Positions 1-9,789 of a DNA stretch of 64,000 bases are shown here, piece by piece (within the stretch, counting starts at the first letter, position 1; each line of letters starts with the position of its first letter). Source of the DNA: Sphagnum compactum (taxonomy: Eukaryota; Bryophyta; Sphagnopsida; Sphagnales); contig OZ234495.1 in assembly GCA_965153455.1 (NCBI GenBank), forward strand, positions 8,490,875-8,554,874, given 5' to 3'. Both the position numbers and the translations under genes were made by a program. The notes beneath the pieces are model-generated. The model saw only the letters and a program-made list of their open reading frames with translations. It was not told where the DNA came from and ran no database searches.

Positions 1-205
1 AAAGCTTTTAAAGGGATTAAAATGACCACCGCAAAATCGACATCAGTACAGGAGCAGAGCAGGAGTTACGCAATCGCTGCAAGGTTTAATGAAAAGGGTT
101 GTTTGCAAGTGTGGGGTGGAGGTGCTCTAAGGACGCTACATGTATTTATAATGTTTTGAAGCTGCCCCCAAAAACTTTGGGATTTTCACATAGTTCAAGT
201 GTAGG

Positions 206-440
206 CCAGGTTCACCCGACCAAGGCAAATTGACCCCCCACATTGGGATCATGGTAAAAACCGCAAACCCCATTTAAATTGTTCATAAATATTCTAAATA
301 ATTATAAATATCATTTTCCGGAACTAAATCAGGGTCCCTAAATCCAAATCTATAATTTTTGGGGCCTAATATGGCCATTTCAATGGGTTTTGGGGGTTTT
401 TTATGGTCATCCCAATGTGGGTTTTGGGGGTTCGCCCAGG
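206..440. mobile_element. Foldback / MITE-like inverted repeat, about 235 bp
   Basis: The left arm (about 206-276) and right arm (about 380-440) are imperfect reverse complements. Both contain CCCACATTGGGAT followed by a run resembling AAAAACC..CCCCATT, and the ends read CCAGGTTCACCC and GGGTTCGCCCAGG. The roughly 100-bp centre is AT-rich. The long arms around a short non-coding centre fit a non-autonomous foldback or MITE. I see no certain target duplication, so the superfamily is open. Confidence 0.55.
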
Positions 441-445
441 GCACA

Positions 446-1278
446 ATTAATCATACATTGCCTGCAACATGAGCTCTGGCAGAACGCTTCAATAATGCAC
501 TGGGTGAAATCAGCAAACAGCAGGGAACGTGTGGATCTTTGAGTCAGTTTTGAGATATAGCCCAAGTGGCTATCATCGGTAGGAAGATTTAGTCAGATTT
601 GGCTATGAGCTAAATATGGCATTAGAAAATTTAAACATCTTTCTCTTATTTTTGGCTACCTACTTGAAAACCATGTATGGAAATCTGACGACTTTTCTTT
701 GAATTTTGTTGAATTTTGGGTGTTGAGAATCTCATGACCTTCCTTTTACCAAAAAACTATAGCCAGAAAATAAAAGTGCTAAAATGATGATAATAATGGA
801 GGAGGCCAGAGGGAAAAAGTAAAGCGTGTTTGACAAGTCTCAAGGTGACATTACATATTCCATCCTCAATTATGAGTAGAAAATAGAGACATGTGTTCCA
901 GAAAGAAAGTAATGAATTGCTCAGTGGCCAAGAAATCGGTAAAGCGTGTATGCTACAGTCTGAAGAGTCATGGCAAAAACCTTCTAGAAGTTTCTGGGGG
1001 AGGAGAAAATGAAGAAGAAGAAACATCTGTGAGAAAAATTGAAAAAGGAGTAAGAGAAGAGAGTGGGAAGGGAGATGGCCAAGAGGAAAGGGGTTGATGT
1101 TTATTGGAGAGATCTAGTGGAAAGATCAGCTTAGCTTGCGGGAATCTGTGATGTGAGGGACACCCATCATACCCTGTGTATGCCATTGGGCTGGCAAAGG
1201 ATTTGTAGCAGGTTTTATGAGAGCAAAAGGTTCAGAGGAAAATATTTATGAGAGCAGTGAGCAAAAGGAATTTGAGTA
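446..1278. other. Non-coding stretch with one dispersed-repeat copy
   Basis: No gene is supported here. About 573-730 (GATTTAGTCAGATTTGGCTA, then TTTTTGGCTACCTACTTGAAA) is a diverged copy of a repeat also present at about 13,790-13,960 and 43,630-43,800. A purine-rich tract at 990-1100 keeps short reading frames open, but nothing in them resembles a known protein. A short direct repeat (TATGAGAGCA) occurs near 1,217 and 1,248. Confidence 0.5.
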
Positions 1279-1287
1279 GTGCGAAAT

Positions 1288-1412
1288 ATGGGAAATTCAC
1301 ATAGCCTCAAGCGAAAAGGAGTAGATCTTTCACAAGGGCCACCAAAAAGAAAGAGAGATGTCGTGTTGACCCCTGCTGAAAATGCTTCTTCAAGCTCTGG
1401 ATGGCACAGCAA
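1288..1412 (+). CDS. Candidate first exon of the NLR locus (putative N-myristoylation start)
   Basis: ATG at 1288 opens a frame starting MGNSHS, which fits the plant N-myristoylation pattern (Gly2, Ser6), followed by a basic stretch (KRK, PKRKR) and a Ser-rich stretch (ASSSSGWHSN). A possible donor (AAT|GTGGGG) follows near 1412. A second open segment, about 1537-1690 after TTGATAG, encodes DPYNRDSLLSSQSI and a run of Arg and Ser. Both lie 0.8-1.2 kb upstream of the hydrolase exon, whose 5' side is a clear splice acceptor, so upstream exons must exist. That these are the missing exons is inference from position only, and they could be chance frames. Confidence 0.25.
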
Positions 1413-2443
1413 TGTGGGGCTTCTTCTTAATCTTATGATGAGCTTTCTTTGCACAGTTTTTTCTTGGCCTTTCCCAACTTACATGTTGAAGTTTGATTTT
1501 TCTTTGCTTTTTTAAAATTTTGTTTGGGTGTTGATAGTTTTCCTTGACCCTTACAACCGTGATAGCTTATTGTCCTCACAAAGCATCAGGAGAAGGAGGT
1601 CTAGTTCAAAATTTAACTCCCAACCAACAGCTTCGCAACCATACCCTTTAGCCACTAGGGTACCTGAATGTCCTCGATCATTTGCAAGATTCCTTGTCAT
1701 ACATTTTCACTTTGCTTACTTTCCAGTTTGGTTGTTTAGATAAAAACAATATGAAATGATGTTTAAAACAATACGAAATGGAGTCATCATTATAGCATCT
1801 TACATTAGGCCAGTGACTCACTTGCTATAACAAGTAGAATTGGTGAAAGGGAAATTTGCCAAAATTTGGCACTGACTAAGAATATATTGAACTTGTGAGG
1901 ATTGGAACTTTCATTAGAGATTGAGAGTTAAGTTCAATGTGTAGTCTTAATCCAACAACCTAAAGCAAATTATTAAAATGCTCTTGGACATTCTTATTGG
2001 GTTTGTGTCCCAATTCCTTAGGAGTTGGAGGCCTTAGTGGCCCAAATGTTTGGGAAAATGTCATGAAATACAAATGAACCAAATTAGATGGCTTAGTTAA
2101 TCGACCCAAACTTGAAGAATCCAATTCTTAGCATTAACCTTTATTGATTGGCATACGTTCCACCTATTATGTAACAATATTTATTTAATTGAACTATGTT
2201 TTGAAACTTTGAGGTCTATCACACATGTGAATGGTCTTCATTTGTTAGTCATGCAAGATAGATTTGGTATTCTCCAATTCATCTATTATTGTCTCCTTAT
2301 TAAACTTAGTCTTTTCAATTAATTATTGCCCTTATCTAACTACTATAATTTGTATATTGCATTTCTCTAATTTAATGTATAGTCAAATAATTTTTAAGAG
2401 ATGTTTGAAGGATTGTGTTGACTCTTTTTCATTTTCTTTGCAG

Positions 2444-2742
2444 AAATATCCAGTGCATGATTTAAATCCCACTTGCAATTCCAATAATCCAAACTTGACC
2501 ATCATTTTTTTTCATGGGGTTGCTTTTGGCACAAATGATGAATGGAAGGAAACATGGACAACATGCCCCACCAACAATAGAGAAAAGTGCATATGTTGGC
2601 TAGAAAAGTGGCTACCCGAAGACTTGAACAACAATGTTCGAATTTTATCATTGTCTTATGATTCTAACATTGTGACAAGTGTTCACAATGATGTGACTGA
2701 AATTGGCAAAAACCTCATTCAAAGTTTGGTTACAAATTCAAG
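2444..2742 (+). CDS. Hydrolase domain part 1 (SERAC1-like alpha/beta hydrolase), NLR exon
   Basis: This exon follows a textbook acceptor (TTTTCTTTGCAG, ending 2443) and ends at the donor TTCAAG|GTGTGA. It encodes about 99 residues. IIFFHG matches the beta-strand and oxyanion-loop region of alpha/beta hydrolases; KETWTT, WLPEDL and ILSLSYDSN, then DVTEIGKNLIQSLV, match the pattern I associate with SERAC1-like hydrolases and HNL receptors. The frame is open upstream to 2264, but that part is hydrophobic intron-like translation, so I start at the acceptor. Whether the hydrolase acts as an enzyme or only as a signalling domain in such receptors is not something the sequence tells. Confidence 0.65.
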
Positions 2743-3490
2743 GTGTGACAATCTCCTCTATTTATGGACACATTAATTACTTCTCCTTGTGTAAATTAAA
2801 GATAATCGTTTACATCTTTAGAATTTTAAAAATGTTTTGCACAAGTTAATTGTTCATGTGTGCTACTATTGTGATACACACCAACAAGTTTCAATTTTAT
2901 TTAAATTGTTAGATTCATGTAGGAGAACATAAAGTGAGGCTTAAATGGAAATGTTTTTGTTTGAGGATAATAGCAAAGTCTATGTTCAAATTATAGGTTC
3001 ATGGTATAACTAGTTTGGTTTGATGGCAATTTTTAGTTTGCACTTTTTGAAGTTTTATCTTTGGTCATGCAATTGAACTAAATTATATTATATTAATACA
3101 TGTGTTGAAAATTAGCATCCATTTCATTGCAAAAAAAAAAAATCAAAAAATGTATATAATTTTTTTAATTTAAAAAAAATCTTTAATTTCAAGGGTATTT
3201 CCAAGGTAACCTGTAGAAGATGAATTGTATGTTAACACAAGAATGTAGACACCTACATACTTGTATGTAATAATTGTTTTACCAAAACATGGTTGTCACA
3301 TTTTTTAGGTAGATTAATGGAGTCAATAAATGATAATTGATAAATGACAAGCAAATCAATTAGGAATTTATGGCTTAGGTCATGTGTGAATTGGAAAATT
3401 ACCCCAAGTATAATAGGATAAATTTGTACATGCTAATACAATGTTGATAATGAAATTTCGGTGCATTGTTGAATATTTTGTAATTATCAA

Positions 3491-3891
3491 TCCCTTTGGG
3501 ATGGACCGGTGGCATTAGTTGCTTATAGTTTTGGAGGTCTTGTACTCAAAAGCTTGGTGGTTGAAGCTTGTAAACATTTACATCAAAGGCCAAGAAATAA
3601 TTTGGATGATGAAGTACACAAATGTTGTAAGACATTTTAAAACAATGTTAAAAGTGTAGTATTTTATGGTGTACCACATGCTGGTGGTACCCAATATTTA
3701 TCAAATTATTTCACTTGGCAACATCAACAAATGAACACATTGAGCAAGCGTGCAACCCAATTTAGTCTTTTTAGAAATTTAAAATCTTTCAACCCACAAA
3801 TGGAGCAGCTTTCAACCGATTTTAAAAATGCTACTCATGAAAACCTCAACATTTATGCATTTGGCGAAGATTACCACTCGACAAGAAATGG
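3491..3891 (+). pseudogene. Hydrolase domain part 2 with nucleophile elbow; contains an in-frame stop
   Basis: The frame from 3491 encodes SLWDGPVALVAYSFGGLVLK, where AYSFGG is the nucleophile elbow; the usual G-x-S-x-G is changed to A-Y-S-F-G, Ser codon 3527-3529. A TAA at 3638-3640 interrupts the frame, which then resumes with VKSVVFYGVPHAGGT and about 70 further residues typical of the family, to a donor at ATGG|GTAAGA (3892). No AG lies immediately before the conserved codons (the sequence is TTATCAATCCC), suggesting a lost acceptor. Ending at 3891 leaves phase 2, whereas exon 3 needs phase 0. All three features point to loss of function; a sequencing or assembly error could explain any one of them. 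Confidence 0.65.
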
Positions 3892-4406
3892 GTAAGATTT
3901 TGATTTCACCACATTGAAGGTTATCGAACTAGGTTCATTAGTTGAACATTTTTTGTATTGTCAAAACTTGTGTGGGATCACATATTCAATATTTTTTAAT
4001 ATATTAATGTGGTGAATGGGTCATGTGTTTTATGAACTTTGTTCCATGAATTACTATTGATGGAAAGGAAATTTGATTGATTTCAAACATTAAGAAATAG
4101 GTTTTAAAATTTCCTTTCATCAAATCAATTTCATATAAATATTTGTAAGGAAAATCATATCATCATTAAAACATGTAAGATTAATGAGATTAAAAACCAA
4201 TAACTTTGTGATGTATTTATATAATTTGCTTGCCAAAGGGTTGAAGGAAATTAATTTTACACAATATTTTATTCTTATTCAAACATCAATAATTATTAAA
4301 CTATAGTTTCCACCACCATTTGGAATTACTATGTTATTTATAAGTTAAAACATAAGTCAATAAACAAGTTGATGAGTTCCATTAACTTAATCTTTTGCAC
4401 ATGCAG

Positions 4407-4559
4407 GGAATTTTAGTGCCATATGCCTCAGCTATTCAATTGTCAAACAACAACCATTACAAAATTGAGGATGCTAATCATTTGACAATTTGCAAGCCAC
4501 CAAACAAAGATCATCCAAGCTATTCTTTATTGTTAAAATGTTTGAGAATATGTATGGAG
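4407..4559 (+). CDS. Hydrolase C-terminus with catalytic His region, NLR exon
   Basis: This 51-codon exon lies between acceptor GCACATGCAG and donor GAG|GTAAAA. It encodes GILVPYASAIQL, then YKIEDANHLTICKPPNKDHP. The His in DANHLT (codon 4479-4481) sits where alpha/beta hydrolases of this type carry the catalytic His. Both ends are compatible with phase 0, and the next exon continues directly with KNILLPPLPCHEVAL, the linker into the NB-ARC domain. The exon itself is undamaged. Confidence 0.65.
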
Positions 4560-4724
4560 GTAAAAAATCAAATCTAAGTCTTTTGATTTCACATATGTTC
4601 ATGTAATTTGATACACATTAGGTCATAGCACACTTGATGTGTATCACATATGCAATGTCATATATATTGGTTATCAAATAATAAAAAAACATATAAATGA
4701 CCTATATTTTGTGAATTTTGACAG

Positions 4725-5786
4725 AAAAATATATTGCTTCCACCTTTGCCATGTCATGAGGTGGCATTGATTGACAAAGCAAAAGACATAAACATTTTGT
4801 TACAAAAGGAATATATTGTTGGTTTGGTTGGAATGGGTGGGATTGGGAAGACCACTTTGAGCAAAAAATTCTATCATTTGTTCCACAACCAATATGACAA
4901 ATCTAGTTTTTTGGAGGATGTGAATTCAAAGGATAATAATAATGATGACATAAAACAACTCTTACATGATTTGTGTGGCAAAAGGTTATGTAAGGATGAA
5001 AATGTGACTAAAGAAGACCTTGACAAAATTAGGCAATGTATGATATCGGAGAAAGTGTTAGTGGTGGTGGATGATGTTGGTAAGGCGAAGAACCTTACAT
5101 CCTTGCAACTTCTCATTAATAAAGATGCCAAGTATGCAACTTCTAAAAGTAGAGTACTTGTGAATTGTCGAAATTGGCAAAACCTGAAATCTCATGTAAG
5201 TGAGGATGGAAAAGTGGTCATGAAGTCTTTGGAGGAAGAACAAGCACGGGAACTCTTTATGTTCCATGCATTTGGCAATGCAAATCATGTTCCAACAAAG
5301 GATTTCAAAGATATATGTATGAAGATTATAAAAACTTGTGGGGGGTTCCCTTTAAGTCTCAAAGTATTGGGTTCTTTTTTGTACAATACTAAAGAATTAG
5401 AAATATGGGAAGGTGCACTGAGCAAATTGAAAAGTGGGCAAAGTTTCACTGGGGGCAATGATAATGAAGAGCTTTGGAGTATATTGAGGATTTCTTATGA
5501 CCACTTAGATAAGCAACATCAAAACATGTTTTTGGATATTGCTTGTTTTTTGGGCGGTTTGAAAATAAGTACAATTTGTCGAATGTGGAATGGAGATTAT
5601 TCACACCCAAAGTTTGGATTACAAAATTTACAACATAGATCTTTAATCCAAGGGACAAAAGGTGGAACCTTGAACATACATGAGCAATTACAAGACATGG
5701 GTCAAAGTATTGCAATGGAACTTCCAATTAGGAATCGATTTATATGGAAATCAAATGAATCAAATTTCTTTTTACAAAAGGATGAG
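4725..5786 (+). CDS. NB-ARC nucleotide-binding domain exon of the NLR
   Basis: A 354-codon exon encodes a full NB-ARC domain, the ADP/ATP switch of plant NLRs. In order: P-loop GMGGIGKTT (4830-4856), Walker B/kinase-2 KVLVVVDDV (5052-5078), the RNBS-B position SRVLVNCRNW (the usual TTR replaced by NCR), the GLPL position GFPLSLKVLGSF, RNBS-D-like MFLDIACFLGG, and the MHD position as IHEQLQDMG (5676-5684 for IHE). P-loop Lys and both Walker B Asp are intact, so nucleotide binding should be possible. There are no internal stops. The donor GAG|GTTGTC gives an in-phase join to the LRR exon (QKDE + VVENLQGI). The frame stays open for about 110 bases into the intron, as low-complexity translation rather than coding sequence. 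Confidence 0.8.
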
Positions 5787-5966
5787 GTTGTCACCATATT
5801 CTTTCAATCCTATAATTTTATTTTGATTTCGTATGATTTTTTTTTAATGTACAAAACCAAATGTTTTAATTTTGAATTTAAAAACATGTTTTTTTAATAA
5901 AATTTGGTATTAAGATGAAATGTTTCTTTATATTGATAATCCTTTTATTTTCATTTCATGTGATAG

Positions 5967-6779
5967 GTGGTGGAAAATTTACAAGGCATCTCATTGAAAA
6001 AATGTGTCAATTTGCCGACATTATTCCAAATTGGTTCAAAGGGATTTTGCAACCTTAGGTTGGTTGACCTAACAGAAGCTTCACCAACTATTGTGGAAAA
6101 TTGCATCCAAAGGCAAAATTTGAATAATGTTAAGTGGTTGTGCCTCAAAAAATGCATGATTCAAAAGTTGCCAAGTAATTTGTTTTATTGTTTACAACTA
6201 AAAGTACTTGATTTCACACAATGCCTAAGTTTGGAAATAATACCTTCATCTATTGGCCAATTGAATGCACTCCAAGAACTTGATTTAAATGGGTGTTCCA
6301 ACTTGAAAGAACTACCTTCATCTATTGGTCAATTGAATGCACTCCAAAAGCTTCATTTGATAGAGTGTTCCAACTTGAAAGAACTACCTTCATCTATAGG
6401 CCAATTGAATGCACTCCAAGAGCTTGATTTGAATTGGTGTTCCAACTTGAAAGAACTACCTTCATCTATTGGCCAATTGACTGCACTCCAAAAGCTTCAT
6501 TTGATAGAGTGTTCCAACTTGAAAGAACTACCTTCATCTATTGGCCAATTGAATGCACTCCAAAAGCTTTATTTATTAGAGTGTTCCAACTTGAAAGAAC
6601 TACCTTCATCTATTGGCCAATTGAATGCACTCCAAAAGCTTTCTTTATTAGAGTGTTCCAACTTGAAAGAACTACTTTCATCTATTGGCCAATTGACTGC
6701 ACTCCAAGAGCTTGATTTGAATGGGTGGTCCAACTTGAAAGAACTACTTTCATCTATTGACCAATTGAATGCACTCTAA
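5967..6779 (+). CDS. Leucine-rich repeat exon of the NLR
   Basis: The exon starts after acceptor CATGTGATAG and encodes 270 residues. About 90 residues of pre-LRR (LKKCVNLPTLF, NVKWLCLKKCMIQKLPSNLF) lead into eight 24-residue LRR units of the form LPSSIGQLNALQKLHLIECS, codons from 6243 at 72-bp spacing. The later units carry LLSSI instead of LPSSI and D for G. The solvent-exposed positions after LxL (N.C, I.C, L.C) are what varies. A TAA in CTCTAAGAG (6777-6779) ends the frame, although decayed repeat units continue to about 6990, so the original domain was longer. LRR domains of NLRs recognise effectors or modified host targets. Confidence 0.75.
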   Translation: MVENLQGISLKKCVNLPTLFQIGSKGFCNLRLVDLTEASPTIVENCIQRQNLNNVKWLCLKKCMIQKLPSNLFYCLQLKVLDFTQCLSLEIIPSSIGQLNALQELDLNGCSNLKELPSSIGQLNALQKLHLIECSNLKELPSSIGQLNALQELDLNWCSNLKELPSSIGQLTALQKLHLIECSNLKELPSSIGQLNALQKLYLLECSNLKELPSSIGQLNALQKLSLLECSNLKELLSSIGQLTALQELDLNGWSNLKELLSSIDQLNAL

Positions 6780-6990
6780 GAGCTTCATTTATCAAGGTGT
6801 TCCAACTTGAAATAACCACTTTCATCTATTGGTCATTGAGTGCACTTGAAAATCTTGACTTGTGTGAATGCTTCAACTTGCAAGAATTATTTACATGTAC
6901 ATTAACCAATTAAATGCAATCAAGGAACTTAATTTGTTAAGGTGTTTCAATTTCAAAAAATTGCTTTTATGTATTGCCAATTGAATCATT
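6243..6990 (+). repeat. 72-bp tandem repeat encoding LRR units, with a decayed tail
   Basis: Eight units begin with CCTTCATCTATTGG or CTTTCATCTATTGG at 6243, 6315, 6387, 6459, 6531, 6603, 6675 and 6747. The copies differ at only a few positions each. From 6819 the pattern continues as diverged, frame-broken copies (TTTCATCTATTGGTCATTG, then ACATTAACCAATTAAATG). This indicates recent unequal crossover at the DNA level. Confidence 0.85.
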
Positions 6991-8750
6991 AGTAAAAAAT
7001 CCCTATTTTTCAGCCAACCCACCTTTGACTTGACATCATCTTTGACTACAGAATTGGCTACCAAGGTTAAACCAAATATTAACTCAGTTGAGATTCATCC
7101 ACAACTGAGTAATAATTTGCATCCAGTGGATGGTGCCCATCCACTTACCTATGCACATTCTGAGTAGTCCAATTACATTAATGGTTAGTTCTATAGATCC
7201 CTAAATCTCTAAATTATGGCTTTTTACCGACCTACTAACAACCCACCAGCCCTTACCTCCTCTGGTACGTTTACCTTGAGAGATGCCTCTTATAGGCTCT
7301 ATTTAACCATGAAAATGTTAATTTTGGGACTCAGCTGAGAGCCTTATTTAGTCTTAAGATGGGATATTTGCAATGTTTAGGCATTAGAAGTAACCCCAAA
7401 AAGAAACCTAGTTTTTGGGTTTCATCACAGTACCATGCAGGTGCTGGTTCATCCAAGGCCCTTATTTGTGTGTATTGTGGTTCACTTCAATTGATCTCTA
7501 GTTTGCTAGTTCATAGTGAACTAATTTAGGCATTGGGATGTGAAGTTATTTAGAAAGGACATTTTAATTTCTTGTATGATATTAGAAGTGATGTAGTGCA
7601 TAAAACGAAACAAACAATTAATGAAGCACCAAACTCAATGCCCACAACCCAACATGAAAAGATTTTCACAATTAAAAAAAAAATTCGAGGATAACACTTT
7701 ATATATGATTTAAAACATGTTTTTGCAATGAAAGATATGTGGTGGATTTGAATTTGATGGAGATCTTTTCTTTAATTAGATTATTCATTTTTTCAAGAGT
7801 TGAGTTTTTCAAATGCCAACTTGGGTAAAAATGCCATGAAAGTTTGGTTAAACTTGACAATGTGGTTCAACAATGGGGTTTTTCCCCACTTCTTGCTATC
7901 CCAAGAACAACCTCTTTGAGCTATTTGTCCCATTACCTCAAATTGGGTAAACTTTGCAAAACCTTTTGTTCATTATGCAACTTCCCTCAAGTGCATTCAT
8001 CAAGTTAATGGGCCAACTTGTTTGGATTCTCATTCATTGTGCAAATCCTTAACTGATGCATCCAAAGTTTGTTAAGTGGGCTTGGTGGCAAAAACCCCAC
8101 TTCAGCAATATCAAAAGTCTTAACAACTTGAATCACACTCCGTAATTCTTTTAGATTTGGACAAGGCATTCAAAGCTTTGTGATGACTAAGGCAAAATGA
8201 ATAATAGTAAGATGCAATCATGATAACACATATCACAACAAATGTAACCAATAATTGGGTTTTCATGCTTTAGTATTCAAAATTTTCTAATGTTGCAAGT
8301 TTTTAAAATATCTTTTCATAATGCTCTTTATAATATAATATGAAAACATGTGAAATAATTTGGATTAAATCTAACAAGCATAAAATATTCAAGGACACAC
8401 GTAAAACATTGCAATTAATGTTTTCATACCTTTACATAATAGTATGATATGTCATGACAAAACAAAGAGTGAAAATCATGGACTTCTAATTCATCACTTT
8501 CTATAACCAATTTGTGTACCACATCATCTTAAGAATCATTCCCGTTACTTTTGAAGTAGTCAAAACTAGAACTCATGACAATAAGGTCAATTCTACAAGG
8601 TTGGTTCATGTTATCCCGTTTACACTCCACATTTTTTAATCCACATTTTTTAATCATGTCAAACGCACCAACAAAAAAAAATGGTGTTTAATCTATTTTT
8701 TAATAACAATTGGATCATAACTTCATTACAAACTCACAAACACATGTCCC
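6991..8750. other. Intergenic, no gene seen
   Basis: AT-rich sequence with stops in all frames. A motif GGTGCTGGTTCATCC near 7,441 resembles GGTGCTGGTTCACCC at about 20,932 and GGTGCTGGTTCACTC near 16,236, so it is part of a dispersed repeat. Nothing else is supported. Confidence 0.45.
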
Positions 8751-8754
8751 TTAA

Positions 8755-9785
8755 GTAACCTAGGCAATCCCCAAATAACCTAGGCAATCCCAAGGTAACT
8801 ATGGGTGTACCTAGGATTGCCTAGGGCTACTTAAGTTACTAGGGGTTGCTAGGTTACCTAGGGTACCTAAAGGCTACCTAGGGGACCTAAAGGCTACCTA
8901 GGGGTTCCCTAAGGTACTTATGTTACCTAAGGGTTATTCAAAGGTTGCATAGAGTACATAAGGATCTAGGGACCTACCTAACGGTTGTTTAGGCTACATA
9001 AGTTATTTTTAAGGGCTATGTAAGGGTTGTTTAGGCTACTTAAGAATTACCTACTTTGGTTGTCTAAACTACTTAAGATACCTAAAGGTTTACTTAAGGA
9101 CTATTTAAAGTATCAAAAGCACCTAGGCATAGCTTAAAGTACTTATGGTTTGCTTGGGGTATCTAGCCTACCTAAAGGCTACCTAGGGGTTGTTTAGGTT
9201 ACTTAGGGGTTACTTAAAAGCTAATTGCTTGGTTTGTCTAAATTACTTAAACTACCTAGGGGTTTATTTAAATTCTATTTAAACTATATAAGGGCTACCT
9301 AAGGCACCTAGGCTTAGGGGTAACCTAAGGTACCTAGGGCTTGTCCAAAGTGCCTAGGCTATTTAAGCACTACCAAGGGGTTGCCTAGCTACATAAAGAC
9401 CTAAGGGCTACCTATGTTACTTAAAGTAATTTTATGGGTTATGTAAGGGTTGCTTAAGCTATTTAAAAACTACCTATTTATGTTGTTTAAACTACCTAAA
9501 GCACCTAAAGGTCTATTAGGGACTACCTAGGTTACCTAGGTGCTACCATGGGTACCAATGGCTGCCTAAGGGTTGTGTAGGCTATGTAGGTTACCGAAGG
9601 GTGTACCTAGGGGCTACTTAGGTTACTTATGCTACATGAAAGTTACATGGGGGTTATTTAAATTAATTAAAATACCTAGTAGGGGTTGCCTAAATTAACT
9701 ATTGTACCTATGTAATATGGACATACCTAAGGGGTCACATAAGCTACGTCAAGGTTGTTTAAGTTAATTTGGGTACCCAAGGTGG
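8755..9785. repeat. Degenerate CCTA-rich short-period array, about 1 kb
   Basis: Variants of GGCTACCTAA, GGTTACCTAG and GGGTTGCCTAGG recur at intervals of about 10-11 bp for 1 kb, interrupted by longer drifted stretches. Neighbouring units can be lined up in register over several turns (for example 8,850-9,000). A shorter echo (GGTACTTAAGGTACTTAAGG) lies near 10,585. There is no coding potential, and the composition is clearly different from its flanks. It looks like an old decayed minisatellite. Confidence 0.7.
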
Positions 9786-9789
9786 GCAA

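Larger units (their letters stand above)
2444..6779 (+). pseudogene. Alpha/beta-hydrolase-NB-ARC-LRR (HNL-type NLR) receptor locus, probably disrupted
   Basis: Five segments on one strand build a plant intracellular immune receptor of the hydrolase-NB-ARC-LRR class: hydrolase part 1 (2444-2742), hydrolase part 2 (3491-3891), hydrolase C-terminus with the catalytic-His region (4407-4559), NB-ARC (4725-5786) and LRR (5967-6779). Exons 3 to 5 join cleanly in phase 0 (GAG|GTAAAA...ACAG|AAA and GAG|GTTGTC...ATAG|GTG). Damage is concentrated in hydrolase part 2: an in-frame TAA at 3638-3640, no AG directly before its first conserved codons, and a phase mismatch with exon 3. The LRR stops at 6777-6779 while recognisable LRR-unit DNA runs on. 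Such receptors bind ADP/ATP in the cytosol and trigger defence on effector recognition. I infer a recent pseudogene or a damaged allele, with NB-ARC and LRR possibly still expressed. The class call rests on motif order. Confidence 0.7.

Noticed and set aside
5787-5897. Extension of the NB-ARC reading frame past the donor at 5,787
   Set aside because: The translation is hydrophobic low-complexity sequence typical of an AT-rich intron, and splicing to 5,967 gives a better continuation (QKDE to VVENLQGI).
6434-6715. Second open frame within the LRR repeats
   Set aside because: A frame shadow produced by the 72-bp periodicity; the LRR frame explains the sequence.
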